42,293 nucleotides of DNA from Elainella sp. Prado103 (GTDB taxonomy: Bacteria; Cyanobacteriota; Cyanobacteriia; Elainellales; Elainellaceae). The DNA lies in NCBI GenBank assembly GCA_025454395.1, contig JALOOM010000044.1, positions 1 through 42,293 of the forward strand. Reading direction: 5' to 3'. A program made the position numbers and the translations under genes. A model generated the notes under the pieces. That model was not told the origin of the DNA and searched no databases. It saw only the letters and a program-made list of their open reading frames with translations. Of the stretch, positions 16,731-25,372 are shown piece by piece; positions within the stretch are counted from its first letter, which is position 1, and every line of letters begins with the position of its first letter.

Positions 16731-17692
16731 GAGCATTAGTGACGGGAGCTAGTGGTTTCACAGGATCCCATTTGGTGCAAGCCCTAGAGCAGAGAGGGCA
16801 TCAGGTGGTCGCTTTGGTGCGAAAAACCAGTGACTTGTCGCGCTTAGCTCAGTGTCAACCGGAATTGGTCTATGGAGACATTACCGATCGGGCAGCACTC
16901 CAGCAGGCCATGGTGGGAGTAGATTGGGTGTTTCACACGGCAGCCTATGTGGAACTGGGCTTGGTGGATGCGGCAGAAATGGCTCGCATTAATGTGGCAG
17001 GGACTCGCGCAGTGCTGGAAGCAGCCCAAGCCAGCCAGCAGCAAGGACAGCCGCTCCAAAAACTGATCTATTGCAGCACGATCGGCATTTACGGTGACAC
17101 GCGAGGTCGGGTAATTGACGAAACCTTTCAACGTCAACAGCAAGGATTCTCCTCAGCCTATGACCTGACTAAATATCAGGCCCAGCAACTGGTAGATGAG
17201 GCGGCGGCGACCGGCTTACCGATCGTCAGTGTGATGCCCTCTGGCATTTTTGGAGCAGATGACCCTCATTTTGGGCCGGTCGTGCAAACCTTTCTGAAAG
17301 GCAAGCTCAAGGTTTGGGCCGGGGGGCAACGAATCACAGGAATCGTTCATGTTGATGATCTGGTGGAAGCCATGCTGCTAGCCGTCGAGCAGGCAGCCCC
17401 CGGTTCCCACTACATTATTTCCAGCGGCGATCTAAGTACCAGTGAAATGTTTAGCTTTCTGAGTCAGCAAACGGGTATTCCTACGCCTTGGGAGGCACCC
17501 GAATGGCTGGTGCGGCTCGTGGGTTATCTCCTCGATCCCATTGGGCGAGCCTTCCGCTGGCAACCCCCCATCAGTCGCGAACGAGTGCATTACATTTACG
17601 ATCGATGTGTACGAGTGGATGGCAGCAAAGCCCGACGGGAACTGAACTGGCAACCTCGCACTGTGGAACAGACGCTAAAAGACTTACTTTAG
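16727..17692 (+). CDS. NAD(P)-dependent epimerase/dehydratase (extended SDR)
   Basis: A 321-aa extended short-chain dehydrogenase. The N-terminal TGASGFTGSHL is the nucleotide-binding loop, and the catalytic Tyr/Lys are in SAYDLTKYQAQ. The pattern CSTIGIYG, the VMPSGIFGADDPHFG block and GIVHVDDLVEAMLLA resemble dihydroflavonol-reductase-like or hopanoid-associated sugar epimerase-type enzymes. The real substrate is not deducible. It overlaps the GNAT-like gene by 4 bp, suggesting a two-gene operon acting on one metabolite. The ABC ATPase gene converges from the other side. Confidence 0.88.
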   Translation: MRALVTGASGFTGSHLVQALEQRGHQVVALVRKTSDLSRLAQCQPELVYGDITDRAALQQAMVGVDWVFHTAAYVELGLVDAAEMARINVAGTRAVLEAAQASQQQGQPLQKLIYCSTIGIYGDTRGRVIDETFQRQQQGFSSAYDLTKYQAQQLVDEAAATGLPIVSVMPSGIFGADDPHFGPVVQTFLKGKLKVWAGGQRITGIVHVDDLVEAMLLAVEQAAPGSHYIISSGDLSTSEMFSFLSQQTGIPTPWEAPEWLVRLVGYLLDPIGRAFRWQPPISRERVHYIYDRCVRVDGSKARRELNWQPRTVEQTLKDLL

Positions 17693-17805
17693 CTGCTTTA
17701 GCTTCAGTTGGCTGGGTTCAGTCCGATTGGCGCAGGCTGCCGTGCTTTACCCAGCTTGCAGGCGCACAAGCCGCAAATTTTGCTTCCAGCCCTCGCTTCC
17801 AGCCC

Positions 17806-18603
17806 TCAATTTTGCATGAGATGGCTTCTCTGGCTAGATTGCAGCAGCCCATCTTCGATGTAAACAATGCGATCGGCTTCTTCGGCAATCCGAGCATCGT
17901 GGGTAACCATCACTACCGTACGACCCTGTTCTTTGGCCAACCGTCGCAACAGGCTCACCACCGCATGACCACTGCGAGAATCTAAGGCAGCCGTGGGCTC
18001 ATCCGCCATAATGAAGTGGGGATCCCCAGCTAAGGCCCGTGCAATTGCAACGCGCTGTTTCTGACCACCCGAGAGATCCCGTGGCAGACTGTTCGCTCGA
18101 TGCTCTAGCTCAACCTGTTCTAGCAGATGCATGGCTTCTTTCTGAGCAGCCTTGCCCTTGATGCCTTTTAATTCCAGAGTCAAGCTGACATTTTCGAGGG
18201 CAGTCAGGGCAGGAAACAGGTTAAATTCCTGAAAGATAAAGCCAATGTTCTTCAGGCGAAACTTCGCTAACTGAGCACGAGACATTTTTGTTAAATCTTG
18301 TCCCAATAGACAAACAGTGCCAGCCGTGGGAGTTAAAATGCCACCTAAGATAGAGAGCAGTGTCGTTTTGCCTGAGCCCGAAGGCCCCATCAAAAGCTGA
18401 ATATCTCCCCGGTAGACCTCCAGGTTAATCCCCTTCAGCGCTTGAAACCGTTGGCTCCCGTTCTGGAAAACCATATCGACATCACGCACCACAATTGCCC
18501 TGGCACCGGCTTTGATCGGGTCGATCGCGGTTTCAGCACCCGGATAAAGAACGGTGTTTGGCTCCGTTACATTGACTTGAAAATTGATAGGGGTCGCAGT
18601 CAT
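17806..18603 (-). CDS. ABC transporter ATP-binding protein (DevA/MacB-like)
   Basis: A 265-aa ATPase of the MacB/LolD/DevA group. Seen: Walker A GPSGSGKTT, Q-loop FIFQEFNLFPALTALEN, signature LSGGQKQRVAIARAL, Walker B HFIMADEPTAALD and H-loop VMVTHD. An N-terminal 40-residue extension precedes the nucleotide-binding domain. In heterocystous cyanobacteria DevA works with DevC and the adaptor DevB to export envelope glycolipids; related sets occur in non-heterocystous species. The matching permease lies upstream at 19284-20525, but 680 bp away. Confidence 0.93.
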   Translation of the reverse strand: MTATPINFQVNVTEPNTVLYPGAETAIDPIKAGARAIVVRDVDMVFQNGSQRFQALKGINLEVYRGDIQLLMGPSGSGKTTLLSILGGILTPTAGTVCLLGQDLTKMSRAQLAKFRLKNIGFIFQEFNLFPALTALENVSLTLELKGIKGKAAQKEAMHLLEQVELEHRANSLPRDLSGGQKQRVAIARALAGDPHFIMADEPTAALDSRSGHAVVSLLRRLAKEQGRTVVMVTHDARIAEEADRIVYIEDGLLQSSQRSHLMQN

Positions 18604-19283
18604 GGGTAGTTCTAAAAAATCGTGGCAGGGTTGCTGTCTAAGAACTTCTTAGGTGGAGCTTCCCCTCATCTATGCAAGTGGACTCAGCCAATGGACTCAA
18701 TAAACTGGTCGGTGAACTTAGGTGCGTTTAAGGCAGGGTATTTAGAAGATGCCTGGATTGAAAAAATCCTGTAAGCAGTATGAGGGGTTTTGAACGAGAT
18801 AGTTGTTAATCTGGCACAGTCCTCAATCTGGCACAGATGCTAAGGGGAGAGCGAAATCAACGGTTAAGGGAGTAAGGGATTGCTTGAGATACAACGCTCA
18901 GTTCAACCACTTCCGATCGATCCCTATAGATCGATCCCTCAAATCTGTGCCTCAAATCTGTCACAAGATGAAACCGATCGTTGAGGGTGAATTCACTCAG
19001 AAGTCGATGAAATTCGGATAAACCGACAAACTTGATAAAGGCTTTACCTGAGTTTTCGGGTGTTTTGTGTTCATATCGTTACAAAACTATTATCGCAGAA
19101 CCACGATTGACTATCCAAGCAGAGCTATTTAACCAGGGTTATTTAACTATGACTATCCGATCGTCCTGTTTTTCTAGACCATCCGCCTTCCTCCATTCGG
19201 TTCAAATCTCAAGATTCAGCCTGGAGTTTAAACCTAAAAACTCGCTCGAAAGTTAGTCCATGCTTGAGACAGAGGACTGCTTG
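18604..19283. other. 680-bp gene-free gap within the ABC pair
   Basis: No credible gene on either strand; the plus-strand frames at 18803-19021 and 19032-19256 have no recognisable domain. There is a 13-bp tandem duplication (CCTCAAATCTGTG, 18937-18962) just after a GATCGATCCCT direct repeat. The gap separates genes that are usually tightly clustered and may contain decayed sequence or a separate promoter for the ATPase. Confidence 0.5.
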
Positions 19284-20525
19284 CTAGGACTTAAACACCA
19301 AAGCTGGATCCACCCGAGTAATTTTTTGGATCGCAAAGATGGCCGATCCCACACACATCAGTAGGGTCAGTCCAAACACACCAGCCGCGGTCAAAGGGGT
19401 AATCAAAATCATGATGCCCTGGGTTTGAAACGTCCAAGCCCCCAGACCAAAGCAAACTGCCAAACTTGGGAGATAGCCCAAAACCCCCATCCATAAGGCT
19501 TGGCGAATGATAATACCATAGACGGCTCGATCGGAAACTCCCATGGCTTTCAACGTGGCAAATTCTTTGAGGTGATCAGAAACCGAGGAATAGAGAATTT
19601 GACCCACAATCACAATCCCCACAATGACCCCCACCGTTGCCCCCAACCCTAAAATGAAACCCACTCCAGTTCGTTGCACCCAAAACCGGCGGGTGCGATC
19701 GGCCATCTCGGTCTGAGTAAGAGCGATCGTGCCCGGTAAGGCCACCTCTAACCGTTGCTTCAACGCTTCCAAGTCTTCCCCTGGAGCGGCTCGAACAAGA
19801 ACGTAGCTAATCGGATCAGTAGCAGCCAAGGGGGTGGGCTGGGAAGCAGCCGGATTGGTATCAGGAGATCGTTCGTACACATTTGTACAAAGAAAATCAC
19901 CCTCTTGGAGACGACAGTTCAGATTGGCCGTTAAGCCAGCCGTTGAGAAAGCCTTGGCATTTTCGATCGAAGTAAAGAGATAGGGACTGGAGGTGATGGA
20001 TTGGGATCGCTCCGTCAAGCCAACGAGTTTGAGCCCAAGGGCTCCCAGAGTCGCCGTATCTCCAACTTGCGTAATCCCCAAACTATCTCTAACCGATTCA
20101 TCTACCATGACGCTGTAGGGCTGCTGCAAGTTGCTGAGATCGCCCGCCCGGATTGTAAAGTTACTAAAAAGTTGCCCAGTAGGCTCAAAGCCAAACACCC
20201 GCACCAGGTTGATTTCTCCATTCGGACTGCGCCAAGTTCCTCCCCCCATCACTAAGGGCTCAGCAAGCTGGACACCGGGTACCTGACGCGCTTGGGTCAG
20301 ATGAGCGGCGGGCATGGGAAGAGTTAATTCGAGTTGCACCATGTCTTGATTTGCAACCCAGATATCCGCATCAGCATGATCGATCAAAGCGCCCACCGAT
20401 CGAATGAAGCCGTTCAACACACCCGTTTGAATCGTCACCAAACTGACCGCAAACATGATGCCTGCTTGGGCAACTAAAAAGCGAGGAATATCTTCAAATA
20501 AATTGCGGCGGGCGATCGAAGGCAT
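19284..20525 (-). CDS. ABC transporter permease (DevC/MacB-like, FtsX fold)
   Basis: A 413-aa permease. One N-terminal membrane helix (about 14-35) is followed by a large extracytoplasmic MacB-like domain (about 36-290) and three C-terminal helices (FILGLGATVGVIVGIVIVG, WMGVLGYLPSLAVCFGLGAW, PLTAAGVFGLTLLMCVGSAI). This is the FtsX/DevC topology. ATG 20525 gives a standard cytoplasmic N-terminus (MPSIARRNLFEDIPRF); ATG 20561 in frame would add 12 residues. No HlyD-type adaptor (DevB) is adjacent. It likely pairs with the ATPase at 17806-18603. Confidence 0.88.
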   Translation of the reverse strand: MPSIARRNLFEDIPRFLVAQAGIMFAVSLVTIQTGVLNGFIRSVGALIDHADADIWVANQDMVQLELTLPMPAAHLTQARQVPGVQLAEPLVMGGGTWRSPNGEINLVRVFGFEPTGQLFSNFTIRAGDLSNLQQPYSVMVDESVRDSLGITQVGDTATLGALGLKLVGLTERSQSITSSPYLFTSIENAKAFSTAGLTANLNCRLQEGDFLCTNVYERSPDTNPAASQPTPLAATDPISYVLVRAAPGEDLEALKQRLEVALPGTIALTQTEMADRTRRFWVQRTGVGFILGLGATVGVIVGIVIVGQILYSSVSDHLKEFATLKAMGVSDRAVYGIIIRQALWMGVLGYLPSLAVCFGLGAWTFQTQGIMILITPLTAAGVFGLTLLMCVGSAIFAIQKITRVDPALVFKS

Positions 20526-20692
20526 GGGTGACAACCTGAGTGAAACTGGGCAGATTGGCATCGGCAGGGGATCAGATTGCCCAACCTCCCTTCAGCAATA
20601 CCGTATCAATAAGTAACCAGTATGACCTGTGGCCTCAGTATTAAACGTTTCCCGAATTCTGGCAAGCCAGCAGTCAGCCAGTCACCCTACCC

Positions 20693-22252
20693 CTAACTCA
20701 ACTTAGTTAATAGGCCTAATAAAAAGCGACTGCGAGGCGTGAGCAACGTGCGGCGGTAGGCATCGGCCGCTTTTTTGATCGCCTCTGCTTGGGTAGGGTA
20801 GGGATGAATCACACTAGAGAGCTGGCTCAGTCCTAGACGATGCACGATCGCTGTAGTAATTTCACTGATCATTTCACCGGCGTGCCGAGCCACGATCGTG
20901 GCACCCAGAATTTGATCGCTGCCGGAAGGATGGAGAATTTTTAAGAAGCCAGCCTCTTCACCATCGGCTAAGGCTCGATCTACTTGACTAAAAGGAATGC
21001 AGATTGTTTCGACTGCCATGCCTCGTTGTTTCGCTTCGGCTTCATACAATCCCACATGGGCGATTTCCGGATCGGTATAGGTGACCCAGGGCATCACTAA
21101 ACTGCTTAGTTTTGATTTACCCAGTCCCAACGGGGAGAAAAGCGCATTTTTGATGACGATCCGAGCTGCGGCATCTGCTGCATGGGTAAACTTCCAGTTC
21201 ATGCAAATGTCACCCGCCGCAAAAATGCGGGGATTGCTGGTTTGCAGGTAATCATTGACCTTGACCCCCTTAGCATCATACTCAACCCCGATCGCCTCCA
21301 AGTTGAGGCCTTCCACATTTGGAGAGCGACCGGCTCCCACCAGAATGGCATCGACTGGAATCGAAGTCGGGGATCCGGCGGATGATTGGTAATGAATCAC
21401 CTTTCCTGTCGCGGTTTGCTCTACCCGATCGATCTGGGAGTTGAGTACCAGTTGAATGCCCACTTGGCGGAATGTAGTTTGAATGATTTCAGCCGCTTCC
21501 GGATCCTCTTTCTCAAGCAGATGGGAGCCGCGATGAAATAACACGACCTGACTCCCCAATCGTTGAAAGGCTTGTGCCAATTCACAACCGATCGGGCCAC
21601 CGCCAATCACCGCTAGGCGATCGGGCCGTTCTGTTAAGGAAAATACGGTCTCGTTCGTCAAATAGCCAGTTTCAGCCAATCCGGGCAGGTCAGGTTGGGT
21701 GGCTCTGGCTCCCGTGGCAATCACTGCTTTTTTGAAGCGTAAGACAGCATCTCCAACGGTGATGGTTCGATCGGACTGAAACACACCCTGTCCTAGGAAC
21801 ACGTCGATTCCGAGCTTTTGAAACCGACTTGCAGAATCATGATGGCTAATCCCAGCCCGGATGCGTCGCATTCTCGCCATCACTGCCCCAAAGTCTACTT
21901 CGATCGAACTGGGGGGCATCATTCCAAATTGATCAGCCGTTTGCAGCTCCGCTATCACCCGCGAGGAGCGGATCAGACACTTCGAGGGGACACAACCAAC
22001 ATTCAGGCAATCTCCCCCCATCAAATGGCGTTCAATGAGCGCCACTTTTAAGCCTAAACCCAATCCGGCCGCTCCAGCCGCCACCACCAAACCAGCGGTT
22101 CCAGCCCCAATCACCACCAAATCATATTCCGCCTGCGGTACTGGATTCCGCCAATCTACCGGATGAACGGCAGCCAGCAAGGTTTGATTGTACTCATCCA
22201 GAGGAGCCAAATGGCCCCACTGAACAGTCGAGTCGGTAACAGACTGAGTCAT
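20693..22252 (-). CDS. FAD-dependent disulfide oxidoreductase (mercuric reductase-like)
   Basis: A 519-aa member of the class I pyridine nucleotide-disulfide reductases. FAD loop VVIGAGTAGLVVAAGAA, redox-active disulfide GGDCLNVGCVPSKCL, NAD loop LAVIGGGPIGCELAQAF, second FAD motif NPRIFAAGDIC, and a C-terminal dimer domain with HPYPTQAEAIKKAA. It lacks both the N-terminal heavy-metal domain and the terminal cysteine pair of true MerA, so mercury reduction is doubtful. ATG 22252 is chosen over the longer frame (to 22426) because GAGGGAG precedes it and the upstream part is translated repeat DNA. It forms a probable operon with the upstream VTT protein; such pairs recur in bacteria. Confidence 0.92.
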   Translation of the reverse strand: MTQSVTDSTVQWGHLAPLDEYNQTLLAAVHPVDWRNPVPQAEYDLVVIGAGTAGLVVAAGAAGLGLGLKVALIERHLMGGDCLNVGCVPSKCLIRSSRVIAELQTADQFGMMPPSSIEVDFGAVMARMRRIRAGISHHDSASRFQKLGIDVFLGQGVFQSDRTITVGDAVLRFKKAVIATGARATQPDLPGLAETGYLTNETVFSLTERPDRLAVIGGGPIGCELAQAFQRLGSQVVLFHRGSHLLEKEDPEAAEIIQTTFRQVGIQLVLNSQIDRVEQTATGKVIHYQSSAGSPTSIPVDAILVGAGRSPNVEGLNLEAIGVEYDAKGVKVNDYLQTSNPRIFAAGDICMNWKFTHAADAAARIVIKNALFSPLGLGKSKLSSLVMPWVTYTDPEIAHVGLYEAEAKQRGMAVETICIPFSQVDRALADGEEAGFLKILHPSGSDQILGATIVARHAGEMISEITTAIVHRLGLSQLSSVIHPYPTQAEAIKKAADAYRRTLLTPRSRFLLGLLTKLS

Positions 22253-22268
22253 CGATCGAAACTCCCTC

Positions 22269-22298
22269 TTTAATTTTGAATCCTTTAATTTTGAATCC
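22269..22298. repeat. Two 15-bp tandem repeats between the reductase and VTT genes
   Basis: TTTAATTTTGAATCC occurs twice head to tail, followed by a partial third copy that runs into the stop of the VTT gene. It fills nearly all of the 47-bp intergenic space. Confidence 0.85.
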
Positions 22299-22299
22299 T

Positions 22300-23127
22300 T
22301 TAATCTTGCGTATCCAATGTCGAAGTATCCTGTAGCCCTCGATTTTCCAGGGCTTGGCGAGCAATCCGGGTTGTATAGAGAGTTACTGCCAAGGTGGCGA
22401 TAAATCCGACCCCGCGCCCGATCCATTGCAGTTCAGTCTGGGTTGTGGCAGCAGCAGAACCAGCTTGAGCCAGGCTACCTGCGATCGAACCTAAATACAC
22501 ATAAAGAAAGGTTCCAGGTAACATGCCAATACAGCCTAAGACATAGTCCTGCCAAGAAACCTGAGTAATTCCTAATGCATAATTCAGTAATGTGAAAGGG
22601 AAGATTGGAGACAGACGACTTAAAACAACAATCTTGAAGCCCGCTTTGCCAATTGCAGTATCGATCGCCTGAAACTGAGACCGGGACTGAATTTTAGCAG
22701 CAACCCAGTCTCGAACCAGATACCGTCCGATCGAAAATGCCAGGATTGCTCCCAAACTAGCGCCCAGAAACACATAGAGTGAACCTTGCAATACCCCATA
22801 GGCTGCTCCTGCTCCTACAGTCAGGAGTGAGCCAGGGATTAACGCCACTGTGGCAATGGCATAGAGGCCAACAAATGCAAAACCGCCCCAGACTCCCCAC
22901 TGCTGAATCTGACTCAAAACTGCCGGAATCAGGTGATGTAAATCGGCGATCAGGGAGTTCAGGCTAGACAGGATAGGTAAACTCCAGTTGAGAGTAACTA
23001 TCTGCCCTCCAGACTCGGGAAGTAGTCGCGGCACAGCCTCAACAGGCGATATCCAGCCGATCCAAAGCAGCAAAACTAAACTGCTGAGTGCGCAAAACCA
23101 GTCCAATCGAACCGCTTGCCGCATCAT
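22300..23127 (-). CDS. TVP38/TMEM64 (VTT/DedA-like) membrane protein
   Basis: A 275-aa polytopic membrane protein. The VTT core is clear: GGFAFVGLYAIATVALIPGS, GAGAAYGVLQGSLYVFLGAS, SRLSPIFPFTLLNYALG and GMLPGTFLYVYLGSIAG. The family includes lipid scramblases and transporters; the substrate is unknown here. ATG 23127 follows GGGGAG at good spacing, and the longer TTG start at 23160 is less likely. It lies 47 bp upstream of the disulfide reductase on the same strand. Confidence 0.9.
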   Translation of the reverse strand: MMRQAVRLDWFCALSSLVLLLWIGWISPVEAVPRLLPESGGQIVTLNWSLPILSSLNSLIADLHHLIPAVLSQIQQWGVWGGFAFVGLYAIATVALIPGSLLTVGAGAAYGVLQGSLYVFLGASLGAILAFSIGRYLVRDWVAAKIQSRSQFQAIDTAIGKAGFKIVVLSRLSPIFPFTLLNYALGITQVSWQDYVLGCIGMLPGTFLYVYLGSIAGSLAQAGSAAATTQTELQWIGRGVGFIATLAVTLYTTRIARQALENRGLQDTSTLDTQD

Positions 23128-23338
23128 TGAGTAGACTCCCCGATCAATCGAACGAAACAAGTGAGTTGCTCTATGCCTTACTCTACAAAGATCCTGAAGG
23201 ATTGGAATGAGCCCGGGTTAAAGAATTGCTGAACGTAGGCTGAGAGAAAAGGGGCGAGGCGTAAACTGAATTTGAGGGTAAGGTTAGAGCTACCGGAGAG
23301 CCGGAAACCGTTATGCAGCGGATCTCTTTACGATCGAG

Positions 23339-23710
23339 TTAGGGTAGGAAACGATCGAGGGCTGATTTCAGTTCTTCAATTTCTGCTTCAATGTTGCCAT
23401 CTTTTGCTGCCCTCGCTACACATTCAGTTAAATGCTCGTCCAAAATGATGCGGGAGACCCGATCCAAAGCTCCTCGCACCGCCGCAATCTGTACCAGTAC
23501 ATCCGGACAGGCTCGACTCTCCTGCACCATCATTTTAATGCCGCGAATGTGCCCTTCAATCCGCGACAGACGATTCACAATGCGCCGCAGCGATTCTGTA
23601 CTATGCACATGGGCATGAACCGCTTCCCCAGCATACTCAGCCAACCCATCGGGATGAAGGTGATCCGAATGGGAATGACCGATCGATGGACGAGGTTCAG
23701 AGATTGTCAT
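23339..23710 (-). CDS. CsoR-family metal-sensing repressor, InrS-like
   Basis: A 123-aa four-helix DNA-binding repressor (DUF156). With ATG 23710 as start, the ligand positions are His36, Cys68, His93 and Cys97. The spacing (32, 25, 4) is identical to the nickel ligands His21, Cys53, His78 and Cys82 of Synechocystis InrS. The N-terminus is also histidine-rich (HSHSDHLH, HAHVH). Family core: RLSRIEGHIRGIKMMVQE and AAVRGALDRVSR. Nickel or cobalt sensing is inferred. It sits 211 bp upstream of the VTT and reductase genes on the same strand, which may be its targets. No G-tract operator was confidently located. Confidence 0.9.
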   Translation of the reverse strand: MTISEPRPSIGHSHSDHLHPDGLAEYAGEAVHAHVHSTESLRRIVNRLSRIEGHIRGIKMMVQESRACPDVLVQIAAVRGALDRVSRIILDEHLTECVARAAKDGNIEAEIEELKSALDRFLP

Positions 23711-23796
23711 GCTGACCACTTAAAAGAACGGCAATGTCCTGATTCTAGCCTAGCCTAGGCAGGAGAGCATTTTCTACCGGACGGGTTCATGCAGGT

Positions 23797-25116
23797 TCAG
23801 CTAGGTGGATTGCCAGCAGAGTCAGGAGCAGGAGCCGATGGGATAGGTTCGGCAGGAGCCGGTGGGGTAACGGGGGGTAATTCCGGGAGGACAGGCAAGC
23901 TAGGTTCTGGGGGCGCGGGTTCGGGTGTCATCGGTTGAACTGCCGCCGGGGCACTTTCCGGAGTAGGGAGAGGAGCAAGCACGGGATCGACCACAGGAGA
24001 TGGGACAGGAGCGGGCTGGGGGCTAGTCGTCACTTGAACACTCGAAGGGGTGGGTGCAGACAATTGAGGATCAGGCACGATCGGAGCACTGGGTAGGGGT
24101 TCCCAGTCTGGAGTGGCGTAATCTTCTACAGGACTGACTCGATAAACGGGTTCTTCAATCGGACTGGCATCTGGATTAAAGAACTGCGGCGTTTCTGAAA
24201 TGGGCCAGTTTTGATCAGGCGGAAACGATTGCTCGCGGCTAAATAAGGAGGGTTTTAGTCTGGAAATTCTGGCTGGGTTGGGTTGAGTCTGTGGGGCACC
24301 GGACTGATTTAAGTCCTGGGCGTTCGACCTGCTGGCACTTAACCGCAGAGACAGCCCAAACCCTGCACCGAGTAGACCGCCGGCCATAGAAATGGAGATG
24401 ATCGCGATCGGCATCCACCCTTTGGAATGCTTTGGCAATGGGCGCTCTGGGGAAAGTCCGTAGGGCTTGAGAAACTGAGGAGACAGAAGCTGCTTCACCG
24501 GAATAGTGGGAGGATGAGATGGCTGATCCGATCGAGCTGGCTTTCCCCAGTGTAGTACTGACTTGGTTGGAGCCTGAGTGACCGCTGGTTTTGCTAACTC
24601 CCCTTGCTCCGGCGAAACCAGGGCTGGGATCGGAGAAATTTCAGATGAAGGAATGCGAGTGGCAGCAGCCGACTCAACCTCTTCCGGTGATGAAGTCTGT
24701 GCTGCGAGAACTGCGGAGCTGGGTGGCGACTCTGGCAGAGTAGACAGGGGGTTCACCGTATGCGGCATTAATGGAAACCAATCAACTAGCAGCGGTGGAG
24801 ATTGACCGGGCACTCGCTCGAACACCACAAACGGCAGATTCCCTTCCTCAAAACAATCTAGAACCCGTGTGGCTTGAGAACCTTGAGCGATCGATCGAAC
24901 CGTATTGAAAAATTGTTGGCGAATCTGCTCAAAGTCTTGGCGTTCGCGCAATACTGGATTTAACGTTTGCAGTACAACATCTTGATTAAGATAGGCATGA
25001 AGCGCTTGATAAGTCGATCCAAAATCGCTTTGGTGGAGTAGCTTCTGGATAATGTACTTCTGATTTTGCAGCGTCGTTCCAGCCGTCAAACTCATATCGA
25101 ATGCTCGTAGCGCCAT
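23797..25116 (-). CDS. Membrane-anchored Ser/Thr pseudokinase fragment with Pro-rich outer domain
   Basis: A 439-aa protein from ATG 25116 with AGGTGAG 4 nt upstream. Residues 8-110 align by eye with the N-lobe of cyanobacterial Ser/Thr kinases (SLTAGTTLQNQKYIIQKLL...VVLQTLNPVLRERQDF...LPFVVFERVPGQS). The glycine loop is degraded (HQSDFGSTY), the catalytic lysine is Gln50, and the alpha-C glutamate is replaced near Val73. The protein lacks the whole C-lobe: no HRD or DFG. A Pro/Ser linker, a membrane helix (234-258) and a Pro-rich tail rich in PAP and PEP motifs follow. It cannot be an active kinase; a scaffold or sensor role is inference. Confidence 0.8.
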   Translation of the reverse strand: MALRAFDMSLTAGTTLQNQKYIIQKLLHQSDFGSTYQALHAYLNQDVVLQTLNPVLRERQDFEQIRQQFFNTVRSIAQGSQATRVLDCFEEGNLPFVVFERVPGQSPPLLVDWFPLMPHTVNPLSTLPESPPSSAVLAAQTSSPEEVESAAATRIPSSEISPIPALVSPEQGELAKPAVTQAPTKSVLHWGKPARSDQPSHPPTIPVKQLLSPQFLKPYGLSPERPLPKHSKGWMPIAIISISMAGGLLGAGFGLSLRLSASRSNAQDLNQSGAPQTQPNPARISRLKPSLFSREQSFPPDQNWPISETPQFFNPDASPIEEPVYRVSPVEDYATPDWEPLPSAPIVPDPQLSAPTPSSVQVTTSPQPAPVPSPVVDPVLAPLPTPESAPAAVQPMTPEPAPPEPSLPVLPELPPVTPPAPAEPIPSAPAPDSAGNPPS

Positions 25117-25372
25117 AATTCTCACCTAATAGTACCGCCTTTCAGGAAAAGCTGAGGTATCCACTCGCATCCCTCACCCTTCGGGTTGCCAACGGGGCAC
25201 TTCTGGGCACTCATTCCGTCCTAACACAAAAGTTGATCAGCATTAATCGGCATTGATCAGCATCGATCCTCAGCGTTGCTCACAGCAACGGCAGGCCGAT
25301 CAGTTATTTTGCTAAAGTCATTTATTGGGAAGTGCCGATTCTTCCTGAGGTATCTCTTAAGGGATTGAAGCT

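Noticed and set aside
19199-19208. GGTTCAAATC resembling a tRNA T-loop
   Set aside because: The flanking bases do not form a T-stem and no anticodon or acceptor arm can be built.
18803-19256. Two plus-strand frames of 72 and 74 codons in the 680-bp gap
   Set aside because: No recognisable features; one crosses a tandem duplication. Left as non-coding.
20693-22252. True mercuric reductase (MerA)
   Set aside because: The redox disulfide is present, but the N-terminal metal-binding domain and C-terminal cysteine pair are absent and no mer genes are near.
22253-22426. N-terminal extension of the disulfide reductase
   Set aside because: It is translated from the 15-bp repeat (giving KDSKLKDSKLK) and from the end of the VTT gene; the ATG at 22252 has its own ribosome-binding site.
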